Positions 22,901 through 33,605 of a stretch of DNA of 64,000 nt are shown here, piece after piece. Both the position numbers and the translations under genes were made by a program. The stretch comes from Ascoidea asiatica (taxonomy: Eukaryota > Ascomycota > Saccharomycetes > Ascoideales > Ascoideaceae), in contig BCKQ01000007.1 of assembly GCA_001600695.1 (NCBI GenBank), forward strand, positions 743,607 to 807,606, in the 5' to 3' direction. Under the pieces are notes generated by a model. That model did no database searches. It worked only from the letters and a program-made list of their open reading frames with translations, and was not told the origin of the DNA. How positions within the stretch are numbered: position 1 is the stretch's first letter; each line of letters starts with the position of its first letter.

Positions 22901-25840
22901 GTTGCTGTCGTAGAGTCAGGTGCTTCTCATACAATTATAACTACAGATTTAGAACAACATTTTTTCAATTTCAGACCTTCAAACCTATTACTTATGCTCA
23001 CTTTTGGAACTCAAACTACTACTACTGCTGTTGGTCATATTTCAATTAAAATAAAAGATACTGATACTGTTTATACTATATCTGCTGTTGTTGTTCCTTC
23101 AATTGATATAAATTTTATTTCTGTTAAACGATTGTGTAAGATCTATAACATCGCTGTTTCCTTTGATTGCTATGACGTTTTTATAAAAGATAAACTTAAT
23201 GTTCGTCCAGTTGGTACATTTTCTTTAGATAAAATCGTTGTCACACAACTTCTATTTTTATACCAACTGATCATCCTCCAGGTATAATATCACCCAGGTA
23301 TAATATCACCCATTTATAATGTTACTACTACTAATGCTACTTAATTACGAGAAGAACATTTAATAAATGGACATCCATCTGTTTCCATTATAAGAAATAT
23401 GGGATATAAAATAACTATTCACAATGAAAGAGACATAAAACAATGTGATAATTCAACTAGAACCAAGATGAAACACTCATTTCAAACAAGTAATGTTGGA
23501 AATTCCTCGAGAAGGTTACTCCAAACTGCTCATATGTACACTATTGCTCCTTATACGTTAACTAATAAAACTAAACAGTGGTATGTAACCATGATGGATG
23601 ATTACTCTGGATACGTATCTACCTTTAAGGTAGTCAATAAAGGACATATTGCAAAGACAGTTACAGATACAAATATTTTCTGGGAGAGACTTACTGGACT
23701 TAAACTTGGTGTTATCAAGAAACACAAGGGATGCCAATTCAATAAACTTGACGTAGGATATAAGCTTCCTCATGCTGCTTATAGTCCATATTTTAATGCA
23801 CGAATTGAACGAGGTCAAAAGATTAAAAGAATCGTTGATTCATTACTACATACTGTTGCAGATAATATAAACGTATTAGAATACAAGACCTTATACTTAT
23901 GGGTATGCTAGTTAAGACCTCGTTGGTATCATTCATCAACAAAACAGTCTCCACTTGAATTATTTGTAGGTAGAAAACCTCTTTACGTAATAAAACACCT
24001 AGAGTCATGGAAGATACTTAGATATGTTATAAAACGGGAAAGGTTCTTGCCTGTTTTATAGGTTTCCCTAACATTTCAGCTACATATAAGTTCTTATTAC
24101 GTATTTATCCTATCAATGAAGTCATGACATTTGATCTAAACAGATCTTATACTCATTATACGTTAAATATAAAGAAGTCCCAGTTACAACTACAGATAAT
24201 TAATAAACAGCTTTATATCCAACTTTTATTACAACGCTTAATCAGCCTTCTCATATATTCAATCCAACTTTCCTTTTAAGTGATTCAACTCAAATAGATC
24301 CTACTGATGTTATTGATCCAAAGAAATATAAAGATCCTATCAAGAATCCTAATTATCGACTGGCCATTGATATAGAAGTTCAAGAATTTATGAATCAAAA
24401 TGTCTTTGAAGAAGTTGAATGTAAAATTATTAAAAGAATTCCAACGTCTCATACTCATAAATTTGTACGGATGTTTACACAAAAATATGATACTTTTAAA
24501 AATGCTACTAGACATAGGGCAAGGCTGGTGGAATTAGGCAATAGAGAAGGTCAATTATCTACTTCAACTGATTCTTATGTTAGGCATAAAAGCTCCTTTA
24601 GGTTTTACTTAAATTTCTCTCGAATTAAATCTTCAAGTATTTGGTGTGGATATCAGTGCAGCTTTTCTGATTGCTAATCCAGGAACATCAATATACTGCG
24701 GGACTCCTGAGGGGAAGGAACATATAATTAACTCAAATGTCTTATCTTTAACAAGGCCGCTTATGGATTTAAGGATTGTTCCTTAAATTTTTATCTTCAT
24801 CTTCGACAACTCCTATCAACCATAACAATTGAAGATAACATACTAACTGAAAGTCAATCCAACTATAATATATACTATATTACTATCAATTATAAATCTA
24901 AGCTAATTCTAGCTTTTGATGATGAAGATTTCAGCTTAGTCGGTACCTCCTTTTACTGTAACTACTTCATTGCGCAACTTAAAAAGGTTTACCAGGTAAA
25001 ACATACTTTTCAACTTGATTAAATTCTTGGCTGTCATCTTTCATATAAATCAGGATCCATCTCTATATCACAGACAGATTACATTACTACAACCCTACAA
25101 GAACAAGCCTGGGAATCAATCCCAACTGCTAAATCTGTATGTCATCTTACTCCTCCGACAGAATGGGCACCCTTAAGCTTACATACTATTCCTGTTTTAG
25201 ATATTGAGATTCAAAGACTTTTAGGTCAGCTATTGTGGCTAGCTACCCAAACTAGAGCAGATGTTCTTTTTATGTCAGTTTAATATTCAGTTCTCCTTAT
25301 ACCAAATTGATATTAGCCCAAATCAAGCAAATCTGCCGTTATCTTGAATACACAAAAGATTATGGAATCCGTGTTACTAAAAGCTCAAGAAGTATCATAT
25401 CATATTGTGATACAGGCTTGAATAATAATACTCAGCTTGGCTTTATTAAAACAATGGCTAATAATAATATTCAATGGAGTAGTTCTAAATGCAAAGTACC
25501 TGATACCTCAACATATATTGCTGAACTTTATGCTGCTACATCATTCATTGAGTCTACATTATGTTCCAAAGGTCTCAAAGAAGTACTGCAACTTTACTCT
25601 CAGATAATCTAGCTCTTGCTTCCGTTATTAAAGGTCATAATAATATTAAAAGTATGAGGCACTTCAAAAAGAGAATCAATAAACATAGAAAATTATATCA
25701 AACTAAATAATTTGAAATTAGTCATGTTCCTGGAATTTTAAATCCAGCGGATGTTTGAACAAAAGCTCTTCCTGGATCAAAATTGCTTTCACTATTGGAA
25801 GTAGATAGTTTTCAGAGTACTATTATCTGTTATTAATTTG
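22901..25840 (+). pseudogene. pol remnant of copia family 2: protease, integrase, RT, RNase H
   Basis: Protease box VESGAS at 22910-22927, with Glu for the catalytic Asp. Integrase zinc region starts HLINGHPSV near 23358, and the core has MMDDYSGYVSTF (about 23591-23626) and YSPYFNARIERG (near 23780-23815). The canonical first and second Asp are not preserved, while the Glu of IERG is. RT has VFGVDISAAF near 24637, a FDD pair at 24914-24922 and LLWLATQTRADVLF near 25225. RNase H shows WSSSKCKVPDTSTYIAELYA near 25470 and, at its end, HVPGILNPADV with a stop before TKAL. Multiple stops and frame changes. Confidence 0.78.
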
Positions 25841-26189
25841 TTTTTTATTTTCTTTTTTATTTTTATTTTTGTTTACGTTATGTTCAATTTTGTTATCTAC
25901 AATATTTAATCTTTTTTTTTACTTAACATTTTGCATTAAAATTTGTCAAATAGTTTATCAAACTTTTCGAATAATGGTTAAGACGTGTTTATTATTTATT
26001 GTTACAGATTGTACTAACTTTTATATATCAATTATTTGGTGCTATTTATGTTTTATTTTATTTTATTTTGTTTACTATTATTCCTTGGGGCTCTCACCTA
26101 TTTTCCCTGCTTTTTACTTTTCTTACTTATTCTTCTGTTTGTTTTGTTGTTTGTTCAATTGCCGACTACACTTCTGCGCGCGAGTGCGG
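25841..26189 (+). other. 3' untranslated part of copia family 2
   Basis: Very T-rich. A 108-codon ORF here (25869-26195) codes almost only for hydrophobic residues and is a composition artefact. Ends against the 3' LTR. Confidence 0.45.
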
Positions 26190-26419
26190 TGTTGAAATAG
26201 TGGGCTGTGACATAGTTGATGGTTTCTGATAGCGTATGCAGACTCCCTCGGTGCATGTGAGTCCCGCATTACGTTCAGTAGTTTCCGAGGACAGTGACAG
26301 AGGTGAGCCAACTCCGGTTTGCGACCGAGAAAATATACATTGTCGCAATCAAACAGAAAAGAACTTAATTGTTCTTCTTTTTTTTATTTTATAGACAGCA
26401 GAATTTATGATCTTTTCCA
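26190..26419 (+). repeat. 3' LTR of copia family 2
   Basis: Direct repeat of 20020-20256, starting TGTTGAAATAGTGGG and ending near TTTTCCA. Immediately to the right the - strand gypsy gag resumes. Confidence 0.7.
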
Positions 26420-27117
26420 TCGACCATGCAAGAAGTATCTCTGCTTATTGCCATGATAGGCCAAACTAAAATACTTTCAACCTTTTGGTTCCCCCGTAGC
26501 AAACCCCGTCTGTATGTCACCAGATTTAATTTGAGTGGGAGCATAACTCCACTAAATAACCTCCGTCAATTAACTGAATCAGTTTTGTTATTTTGTCTGG
26601 GTTTTTGCAAACCTTGTGAAAGCCTTTCAATTCTGGGAACAGTGAATCTTATAGTTGGCAACCTAAGATTTACTTGTTTCATTTTGTCTTGGGCTATAAA
26701 AAATCGAGTATTAGCAGAACGATCAGTATTATTAGGATTTTAATCAGCAGCATTATTTCAACAGCTGTAGCATTACTTTTTTTCAAACCAGAACCATCTT
26801 CTAGTTCTTGTTTAGTTTCAAACAGAATAATTAACAGTTGTTTTTTAGAAAGAGAGGAGGTAATAGATTTAAGCATATTTTTAATAACATCTATATCAGA
26901 TGTTTGTTGAGCAATGGTGGAACTTAACTTATCAAGGTGTTCACTATATTCAACAGTGTTTCATTCTTGATTTTTAAATTTTTCACTAATTAGATCTTAA
27001 TTTGTTGATTGATTCACTGAGTAATCTAAGTTGTTCAGCCTTTTTGTTGCATGTTACTTCGTTTAATGGATTGTTGTCATTGAATTTTTTTGATAAAGAT
27101 TTCCCGGTTTCGGGCAT
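26420..27117 (-). pseudogene. gypsy gag remnant, N-terminal piece
   Basis: Starts at ATG 27117 (MPETGKSLSKKFNDNN) on the - strand. Continues through LDKLSSTIAQQTSDIDVIKN, LSKKQLLIILFETKQELEDG and FFIAQDKMKQVNLRLPTI, with a few stops and one or two frame changes. The N-terminal part looks coiled-coil rich. Stops at the family 2 copia insertion; the rest of gag lies at 20019-19866 and 18838-18251. Confidence 0.6.
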
Positions 27118-27344
27118 TATTATATGGTATTGAAATAGACTATGCAATAATGTGTTTAATTAGTTAAAGTTATATTAGTGATGAAACTAGCTGGTTTTCA
27201 AATTGATTTGTGATTTAGTTTAATTCATTATTTTTTTTTTTTTTTTTATAATTTGTTTGTTGTTTTAATTGTTTTATATTTCAATTTCCTTCTTTTTTTA
27301 AGTTGATTTTAAATTTTTAATTAAATTTAAGAGTTTAAAAGGAA

Positions 27345-28900
27345 ATAACTCATAAAAAACAGAAGTTGAAATATTAGTAATATAACTAATTGGAAATAGA
27401 AAGAAATATCAAAGAAAGTATAGTAGTAATTTCCTTTATTGTGTCCCGTGTATAAAATTTGAAATTTGTATTAATTGTTACCTTGCGATGCCTAGAAGAC
27501 TATGATTTCAAACAATGAGATAACTGAATTCCGATTAAATTACTTCTATTCACAAGTTAACCTCATCCCCGTACAGCTTACAACTAGGTTCTATACTAGC
27601 CATAACTCGCCTAAATACTATAGGGGGGATTAGATGTAACAGGATTAATCACTTTTCCAGATCCTGGTTTTGTTCATATAATAATAAGAGACCTAAACTC
27701 GTACTCTGACTTAGCTTCGAAGATAGAAAACAATAAAAAAATAAAATAATACTTATCTGTAATACGGAACTGATACTCCAAATTATTCAGTAAATCTAAT
27801 TGTAGTTCAAAAAAAATATGTAATAACGTCCGGGAAGACATCTGATTCAATTTATAACAATTGGTAATTAAAATATGAAATATATAGAAATCAATTGAAA
27901 AATATGGGCAGTTACAGTCCTATTTATATTAGTAGGAAATAAGAGCGGGTCCGCCGTCTTAAACACAAATTTGTATAATTAGTATATGAAAGTTTACTCC
28001 CCATATTTAAGAAAAGAAATAAAATAAAGTTCTTGCCTACAAGACTATACGTTACTCTTAGAATAAACAGGAAGAATCCAGTACAATTGAGACGTAAACG
28101 GAACAGCGAAGAAGGTATAAATAATCCAAAACGTTCTTCGTCTGGAGTTTTTATGCCGATGGAAATACTAAGAACCCAAAGGATTGTTGTCGTGAAATAA
28201 TTCATGCTTTCGTAGAAACTCTAGGAATAGCCTAGCATATTCCAATAAAAGAATAAAATGACTAACATTCAAAAGGACTTTGCCTGTCTTGTTGGAAACG
28301 GGTACCTCCAACTTCGATTTATAGTTAAGTTTTTCTTTTATCCTGTTATAACTAACGTTTGAAACAGAGAGTTTAGTATTTTTTTTAATGATGTTTAACA
28401 TCTCATATTTTGATATTAGCATATTTTGAATTCCCATATTTCTTTAAGAATATTAATTTTTCTTCTTTTCAATATTTGATCTAGGCTGTCTCGGAAGCGG
28501 TTCGTGACGTGTCGGATCATCAGGAAATAAACGAAAATTAGATGTAGGCTCACCCTGAGGCAAACTCGAAGGATCTACTTTAACCGTGAAGACCCGACAA
28601 GGCTTACACCAACTGTTTGACAACAAGAGCCCTGAATTCATTATTGTCAACGGTGATTCGAATTAGCGATCTTTTAGAAACTCCTTCCCATTAGGGATAA
28701 TCCTTTACGTTCGGGATAATAAACAAACTGTCCAAAATCTCAAGAGAATAATAGCATAGCTTTGGCCTGCGCTACTGACAACGGTAACTACTACACTTAT
28801 TTTATTCGTTGTATCTTATGGAGATCAAACAAGGAAGCTAAGATGATCAGATTTAACTGTTAATCTCCTTGATTTATACGGGTTTTAATATTTCGAACGG
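27345..28900 (-). repeat. Right (5') LTR of gypsy family C plus flank
   Basis: Aligns with the left LTR through about 28200 (blocks at 27591-27630 and 27965-27990). Beyond that similarity is weak and the outer end is a guess. ORFs inside (27924-28205, 28168-28437, 28453-28650) lack recognisable features and are not called as genes. Confidence 0.45.
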
Positions 28901-29586
28901 TTGAACTTCATGGCTGAACTGGAGCATAGGTCACGCGACATCTGAGAGCGGCAGGCGCTCCTAAGCGCAAACGGCTAAAATACACGGTAACCTGGTAGAA
29001 GCAGAAAAAACAATTGGTTCTTTTTGTTGCTTTGTGATGGCGTATGCTGACAGCTATCAGAATTTTGAATTCATTAGACTCGTATTTCTACATGTTAGAC
29101 TCTAGGTTGTATTGACAACAAATGGAGGAAACAAATTTTGTAAATCAAATACAATAAAACGAAAACTTGATAAGTGTAATAATAATAATAATAATAATCA
29201 TAATAATAATAACTATAATGATAATACCATTAACTAATAAGAATAATAGTTATAAGAATTCATTTTATAATAATTCTATTGTACAATAATAATATTATTA
29301 CTTATACGAATTTTAGCAATAGATATTCATCAAGCCAAACAATCGAATTGCAAAAAAAAGAAATACAACAGCTCTTCCAGTTATACAACTTTGGATCATA
29401 CTATCCCTTGGAAGTTATCATTCAAAGAAAAAAAAAACTTTGTATTACATTAAATCAATTAGGAATATTAAATCTGTTATCCTACCTTATGTCTACTATA
29501 ATTGTGTTTTTCGCTGAAAAAAAAAACTTTACTAGTTTCCTTTACTGCTTTTATCTCCTTCCAATAACTCAACTTTGCTCTCTAAA
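28901..29586. other. Spacer with AAT microsatellite
   Basis: No gene seen. A microsatellite lies at 29178-29211. A 103-codon ORF at 29279-29590 has no recognisable features and overlaps the start of a better supported decayed gene. Confidence 0.4.
29178..29211. repeat. AAT trinucleotide microsatellite
   Basis: Seven AAT units, then an interrupted run of four more, read directly. Confidence 0.85.
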
Positions 29587-30574
29587 ATGAAAGCAACGAC
29601 TTTGATTGAGTCTAATGGATCATCAGTTGCAAATTCCAACAATAACAGCTTATCAGCTAAAATTTCAAAATCTTAGCTTGATGACAGTTTTTTTCATCTG
29701 CCAGTGTAGTAGCTCCTAGTTTCAATACCTGATACATATTGCTAAGAAGGTTCTGCTAACGACCTGCTGCAGCCTTTGTACTTAGGCAGTAGTTTTTTTT
29801 GGTATTTAAATCCGAACATCTTTCCTTATTCTCATGAAATGGTGGTTTAAAGTTAATTGAAATGAATTTTGTTACATCATCTAGGTATTTTGCAGAATTC
29901 GGTACGGCTGATGTGTTCAAGTTTTGTTGCTTATGCCCTTTTTAGATCACATCCATTCAATAACGGCCTTGCAAAAATTAAAGGGATGCTACCTGTTCTA
30001 TTTTGGACTCCTTATCGGGCTGAAAAAATTGAGAACCATTGGAGAAAGATCTTCAATTGATGCTTTAATGCATACTTCGGTGCCATTTTAATTCATTCAA
30101 TATCAAACAAATATTCGTGGAGTTTGACAGTAAAAAAACAGTTATTCCTGTAGTTACTTTGCAGCTACATAGTTTGCCACTCTCGTTGAAGTCATTCAAA
30201 CAAAAACTTCTGTTACTCTAACTGGTATTTTTGGAACTGACTTCCAAATATCTCACCATTCTATTCAAACATCAAATGACTACTTCTATAAGAAAGTTGA
30301 TAAAGAAATCTTTCGTACAAAAAATAAAAAGAGTTATCCAATAGACTATGACTCAGCGCCTACCATTACAGCTATTTCCAAAAGGGAGTTGGCTACCACA
30401 ACAGACTCCAGTAAACAAAACAACAAGTAAAAGACACTTAATCATTCTCCACAAGTTGGACAGGAACATTCTTTCCTGGGAAACCTTTCGGAGAAAAACG
30501 ATTTGATCAAATAGTTTCCAAGCCTTTTCATGGCTCAGGCAGATAGATCATCAGATGATTCTGCTTCACCTTAC
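29587..30574 (+). pseudogene. Decayed integrase-type gene, N-terminal piece
   Basis: A decayed frame that opens with ATG 29587 (MKATTLIESNGSSVANSNNN) and shows coherent protein-like stretches: IKQIFVEFDSKKTVIPVVT near 30105, DFQISHHSIQTSNDYFYKK near 30240, then SYPIDYDSAPTITAI. It ends DDSASP at 30574, where solo LTR A1 sits. Ignoring the LTR and one CTTAC, the same frame runs on at 31612. I do not recognise this N-terminal part by family. It is assigned to the integrase gene only by continuity with the next two pieces. Confidence 0.45.
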
Positions 30575-31611
30575 TGTTGGAAAAAATAAAGATGTAGATA
30601 TGCTAGGGCATATATTGGTACCAACACCATAGGTGGTAAAGGTCTAAAAGACACGTATCTATGGTAGACGTGAAAGAGTTTTGTATTGTACAAGAATGTG
30701 TGTACACTAAGTATAATTATGCATAGAGATGCATAATTAAATTAAATATACATATTTTTGCATAAAGTTGCATTCAGTTGCCTGAAGAGTACATCCACTT
30801 ATATGACCTTGCATGAATCTGTGTACAGGTGCACATATAGTCCGATGTCAAGTGATACTATATTCACATCGAACACGCCAACTGTGCTTAAGTTAGATAT
30901 AGCATACAAAGTAGAAAAGACGCTGAGATTTGTACCAGCCATAGTCGTGGAACCTTTAAGAGCATATTAAAGCTAAGCCAGTAGGTACGAGCAGAATAAA
31001 AGAGGAGTTACGATTTATCGTGTATCCGGATAGAAATTAAATCCGAAAGGGCAATCGGATCCAGGCAGGGACGCCTTCTGGATGGATGGATTGCCTATGC
31101 GTAGTTTCATGTCAGATATGGTATACCTCTCACTGAGTATAACGAATTGTCTCCGAGTAAACAAGAGACAAGTGGAGCTAATCCCGTAAGAATCTATTCC
31201 GAGTGCAAGCTTCGGGATTAAATATTATTCCCGCCAATTAGTGCGATTATCAACCCCACTGGAAAGTGGGCTGATTGGTTTTACTATGGAAAAATTGAAA
31301 TGTGAATTTCAATTTCTAAACAAGTTTTCAACCCTTTTTACAAGGTAAACTTGATTCCCACCCTGATTCTACGAAGGAATCCTGGGACTTTGGGGAATTC
31401 CCGAGAATTCTCGATAGTTCTGCGGGACCCCGTGGGAATCCTGAATTAATATAAAAGGAATCGATATCCTCTGATTTTTTTATATAATTTATTTAGTTTT
31501 CTTTTTAGATCATCGATTAGCACGAGTTAATTGATTAATACATAGTAAGTAAAACATTTGATTATATAATTCGAAATTGTAAATTTGTAAAATCGATGAG
31601 AATTCACAACA
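30575..31611 (+). mobile_element. Solo LTR A1 (family A), 1037 bp
   Basis: Starts TGTTGG, ends TTCACAACA, and is flanked by the perfect 5-bp duplication CTTAC (30570-30574 and 31612-31616). Aligns along its whole length with 55904-56938. The strongest blocks include CAACCCTTTTTACAAGGTAA, GATTCCCACCCTGATTCT and ATATAGCATACAAAGT. TTAATATAAAAGG near the right end is a candidate TATA box on the + strand. No internal retroelement sequence remains. It interrupts a decayed reading frame. Confidence 0.93.
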
Positions 31612-32004
31612 CTTACAACCCACAAATTCCAGTCCTGTAGATCTACTGCTCATACTCTCAATTCAAAGGAAAAGAAAGTTTTACTGAAGAAAGTAGAAAT
31701 GAGGCCGTTCATACAACTTAGAAAAAGGCAATAATACCTGTTGTTTCAAAACACCTAATTACCGCATTTATGATATTATCAGTCTTTACTTTTACTGGAA
31801 AAACATTATCCGAAGCAAAGAGAAAAGAAACAATCGCAAACTAAAAAGTAATAAGTTAATTTCCCAAACGAGAGATAGAAAGTTCAGTGCTTTCTTGTAT
31901 CGTCTGGTCCAACAGGAAGATGTTGAAAGGTTCGGTAGTCAGTAGAAACTAACATTTACCTAAACAATGTATGATCTTGTTTTAAATCAGGAAATGGTTA
32001 ACCC
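31612..32004 (+). pseudogene. Decayed integrase-type gene, middle piece
   Basis: Continues the frame of the upstream piece (NPQIPVL, then ESFTEESRNEAVHTT and KAIIPVVSKHLITAF, GKTLSEAKRKETIAN), with three in-frame stops. It ends near TMYDLVLNQEMVN, where copia copy 2 was inserted, and the next piece follows at 41988. No named domain is visible in this part. Confidence 0.45.
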
Positions 32005-32228
32005 AATTAAATTAGGCGAAACAAGCCTTTGTGTGGCTAATGAAGATTACCTAACCATGTGATCTTTATAACATGTGACATCTGTTAGAAGAGTCACATG
32101 ATCACCTAAAACATGCTCGGTTTATGTTTTAGGTAACTATTTAAGTTTTCTATATGCAAAGATGAAACTTAGTCATCTTCTTACCACTTTTATAGTTACT
32201 AAGACAAAATATACTTATATTTCTTATT
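32005..32228 (+). repeat. 5' LTR of copia family 1 copy 2
   Basis: 224 bp, begins AATTAAATTAGG and ends TTCTTATT. Paired with 41764-41987. Confidence 0.92.
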
Positions 32229-32242
32229 GGTTATTGAGCCTA
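32227..32242 (+). promoter_or_regulatory. Candidate primer-binding site
   Basis: TGGTTATTGAGCCTA begins within two bases of the LTR end and starts with TGG, as expected for pairing with a tRNA CCA end. Copy 1 keeps TATTGAGCCTA. I could not match it to a specific tRNA. Confidence 0.35.
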
Positions 32243-33605
32243 TTTACTTTAATAAAATTTATAACTTAATATTTTTCCTTTTATAACAATTCTAATAATT
32301 CACTAAATTTTTAATAAAATTCAACTACCTTTCTTTAAATAACAATAATCAACTACAAATTAAATTCAATTTAGATAAATTCTAGTTCTTGTTTATTTTG
32401 TTTATGAATAAAAACATTATAGAACTTTCATATTTCTCAAAAATTAATTTTTTCTATCAGCGCTTAAGTTATTACATCTGCTTTAACTACCATATTAATC
32501 ATCTTAATATATCATAATTGTTCTTTTATTATTCAGAAAATTCAAAGCAAAAATTAATCTAAAATTCAATTTAGAAAAAGTAAAGTTCTTGTTTATTTTG
32601 TTTATCAATTTAAATATTATAGATCTTCTATTGTCTTCATCAAAATTAAATTTTCAATCGGCGCTTAATTTATATTCTTAAATAATTCCCATTACTGTTG
32701 AATTCTACTCTAAATATCAATATTTTAGAAGTTATTAATTCTTGTTTATTCTGTGTATCGTTATAAATATTTTAGAATTTTTAATCTTTCGAATAGATAT
32801 CTTAAATATTTTCACATCCAAGAGTTAAATTCAATAGTTTAAAACCTGAATCTTTATTAAAATTTTAGTTTTATTTTTACTTATTCTTATTTATTTTGTT
32901 TATCAATATAAATATTATAGAATTTGTATTTAATCTTACTAATTATTTTTCTTCTAAAAAAATCATTAATTAAAGAATCATTTGAATTCAATTAAAGTAA
33001 CTTTCTATTTATAAAAGCATCAGAACTTTTGTGTTTCATCCTGATAAATAGTACTTATATTAATATCTGATTCCAATATCTAAAAACTTCTTTTAGTTTT
33101 ACTTTAAACCATCTAAATTTCAAGTTTCCAAAATTATTACATATCATAATTCTTTCTTACTTACATTTCAAATTAAAGTATTTGCACCAAAAAAATAATC
33201 TTATTTAATAACACAATTCCCTTCAAATATTTCTGAATTCAATTTCTACTTTAATAAATTATATTAAATTCAAATTAATTTCTTGTTTATGTTGTTCATC
33301 AATATAAACATTTTAGAAATTTCTTTGTTTTAATTTTTTATTACTTCGGATCTTCAACCTAAATTTATTAACTTTACTTCTAAAAACTTATATTCAATAC
33401 TTTATTAAATATTGAATACTTATTCAACTATTACAGACTTAATATTATCTTTTTCATCTGATTCTTACTAGTATTCTGACCTAATTTCTTAAAAATTTCT
33501 TGTTTAATTTGTTCATCATATTAAGTATCCTAGATTTTTCTAATTTAATTCGATCTCGGTTGCTCTTTGAATCAAACTTAGTTCTCATTCACTTATCTTA
33601 ACAAA
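32229..33605 (+). other. Leader of copia copy 2, no gene
   Basis: 1.38 kb of AT-rich sequence between LTR and gag start, without any ORF of note. The phrase TTCTTGTTTATTTTGTTTAT recurs with variations near 32388, 32589, 32737, 32881, 33283 and 33500, followed each time by an ATATTATAGA-like segment. This looks like a loose internal tandem repeat. Confidence 0.45.

Larger units (their letters stand above)
20020..26419 (+). mobile_element. Copia family 2 element, decayed, nested in gypsy gag
   Basis: A Ty1/copia element of about 6.4 kb with two diverged LTRs (about 20020-20256 and 26190-26419) around gag, protease, integrase, RT and RNase H in copia order. Its proteins and LTRs are unlike those of copia family 1. 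It splits the gag of the - strand gypsy element, so it is younger than that element. No exact target duplication could be fixed because both LTR ends have decayed. Frames are broken throughout. Confidence 0.78.
13996..28900 (-). mobile_element. Decayed Ty3/gypsy element (family C) carrying two later insertions
   Basis: A gypsy-type retroelement on the - strand. LTR-like repeats lie at about 13996-15455 and 27345-28900, with gag, protease, RT, RNase H and integrase between them in gypsy order, read right to left. A solo LTR (18839-19865) and a whole copia element (about 20020-26419) sit inside gag. Removing them leaves about 7.5 kb. The left LTR begins TGTGG. The right end is uncertain because similarity fades after about 28200. 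Stop codons occur throughout. This is the oldest recognisable layer in this part of the window. Confidence 0.7.

Noticed and set aside
25869-26229. Hydrophobic ORFs of 108 and 76 codons
   Set aside because: T-rich 3' part of the family 2 copia; composition artefact.
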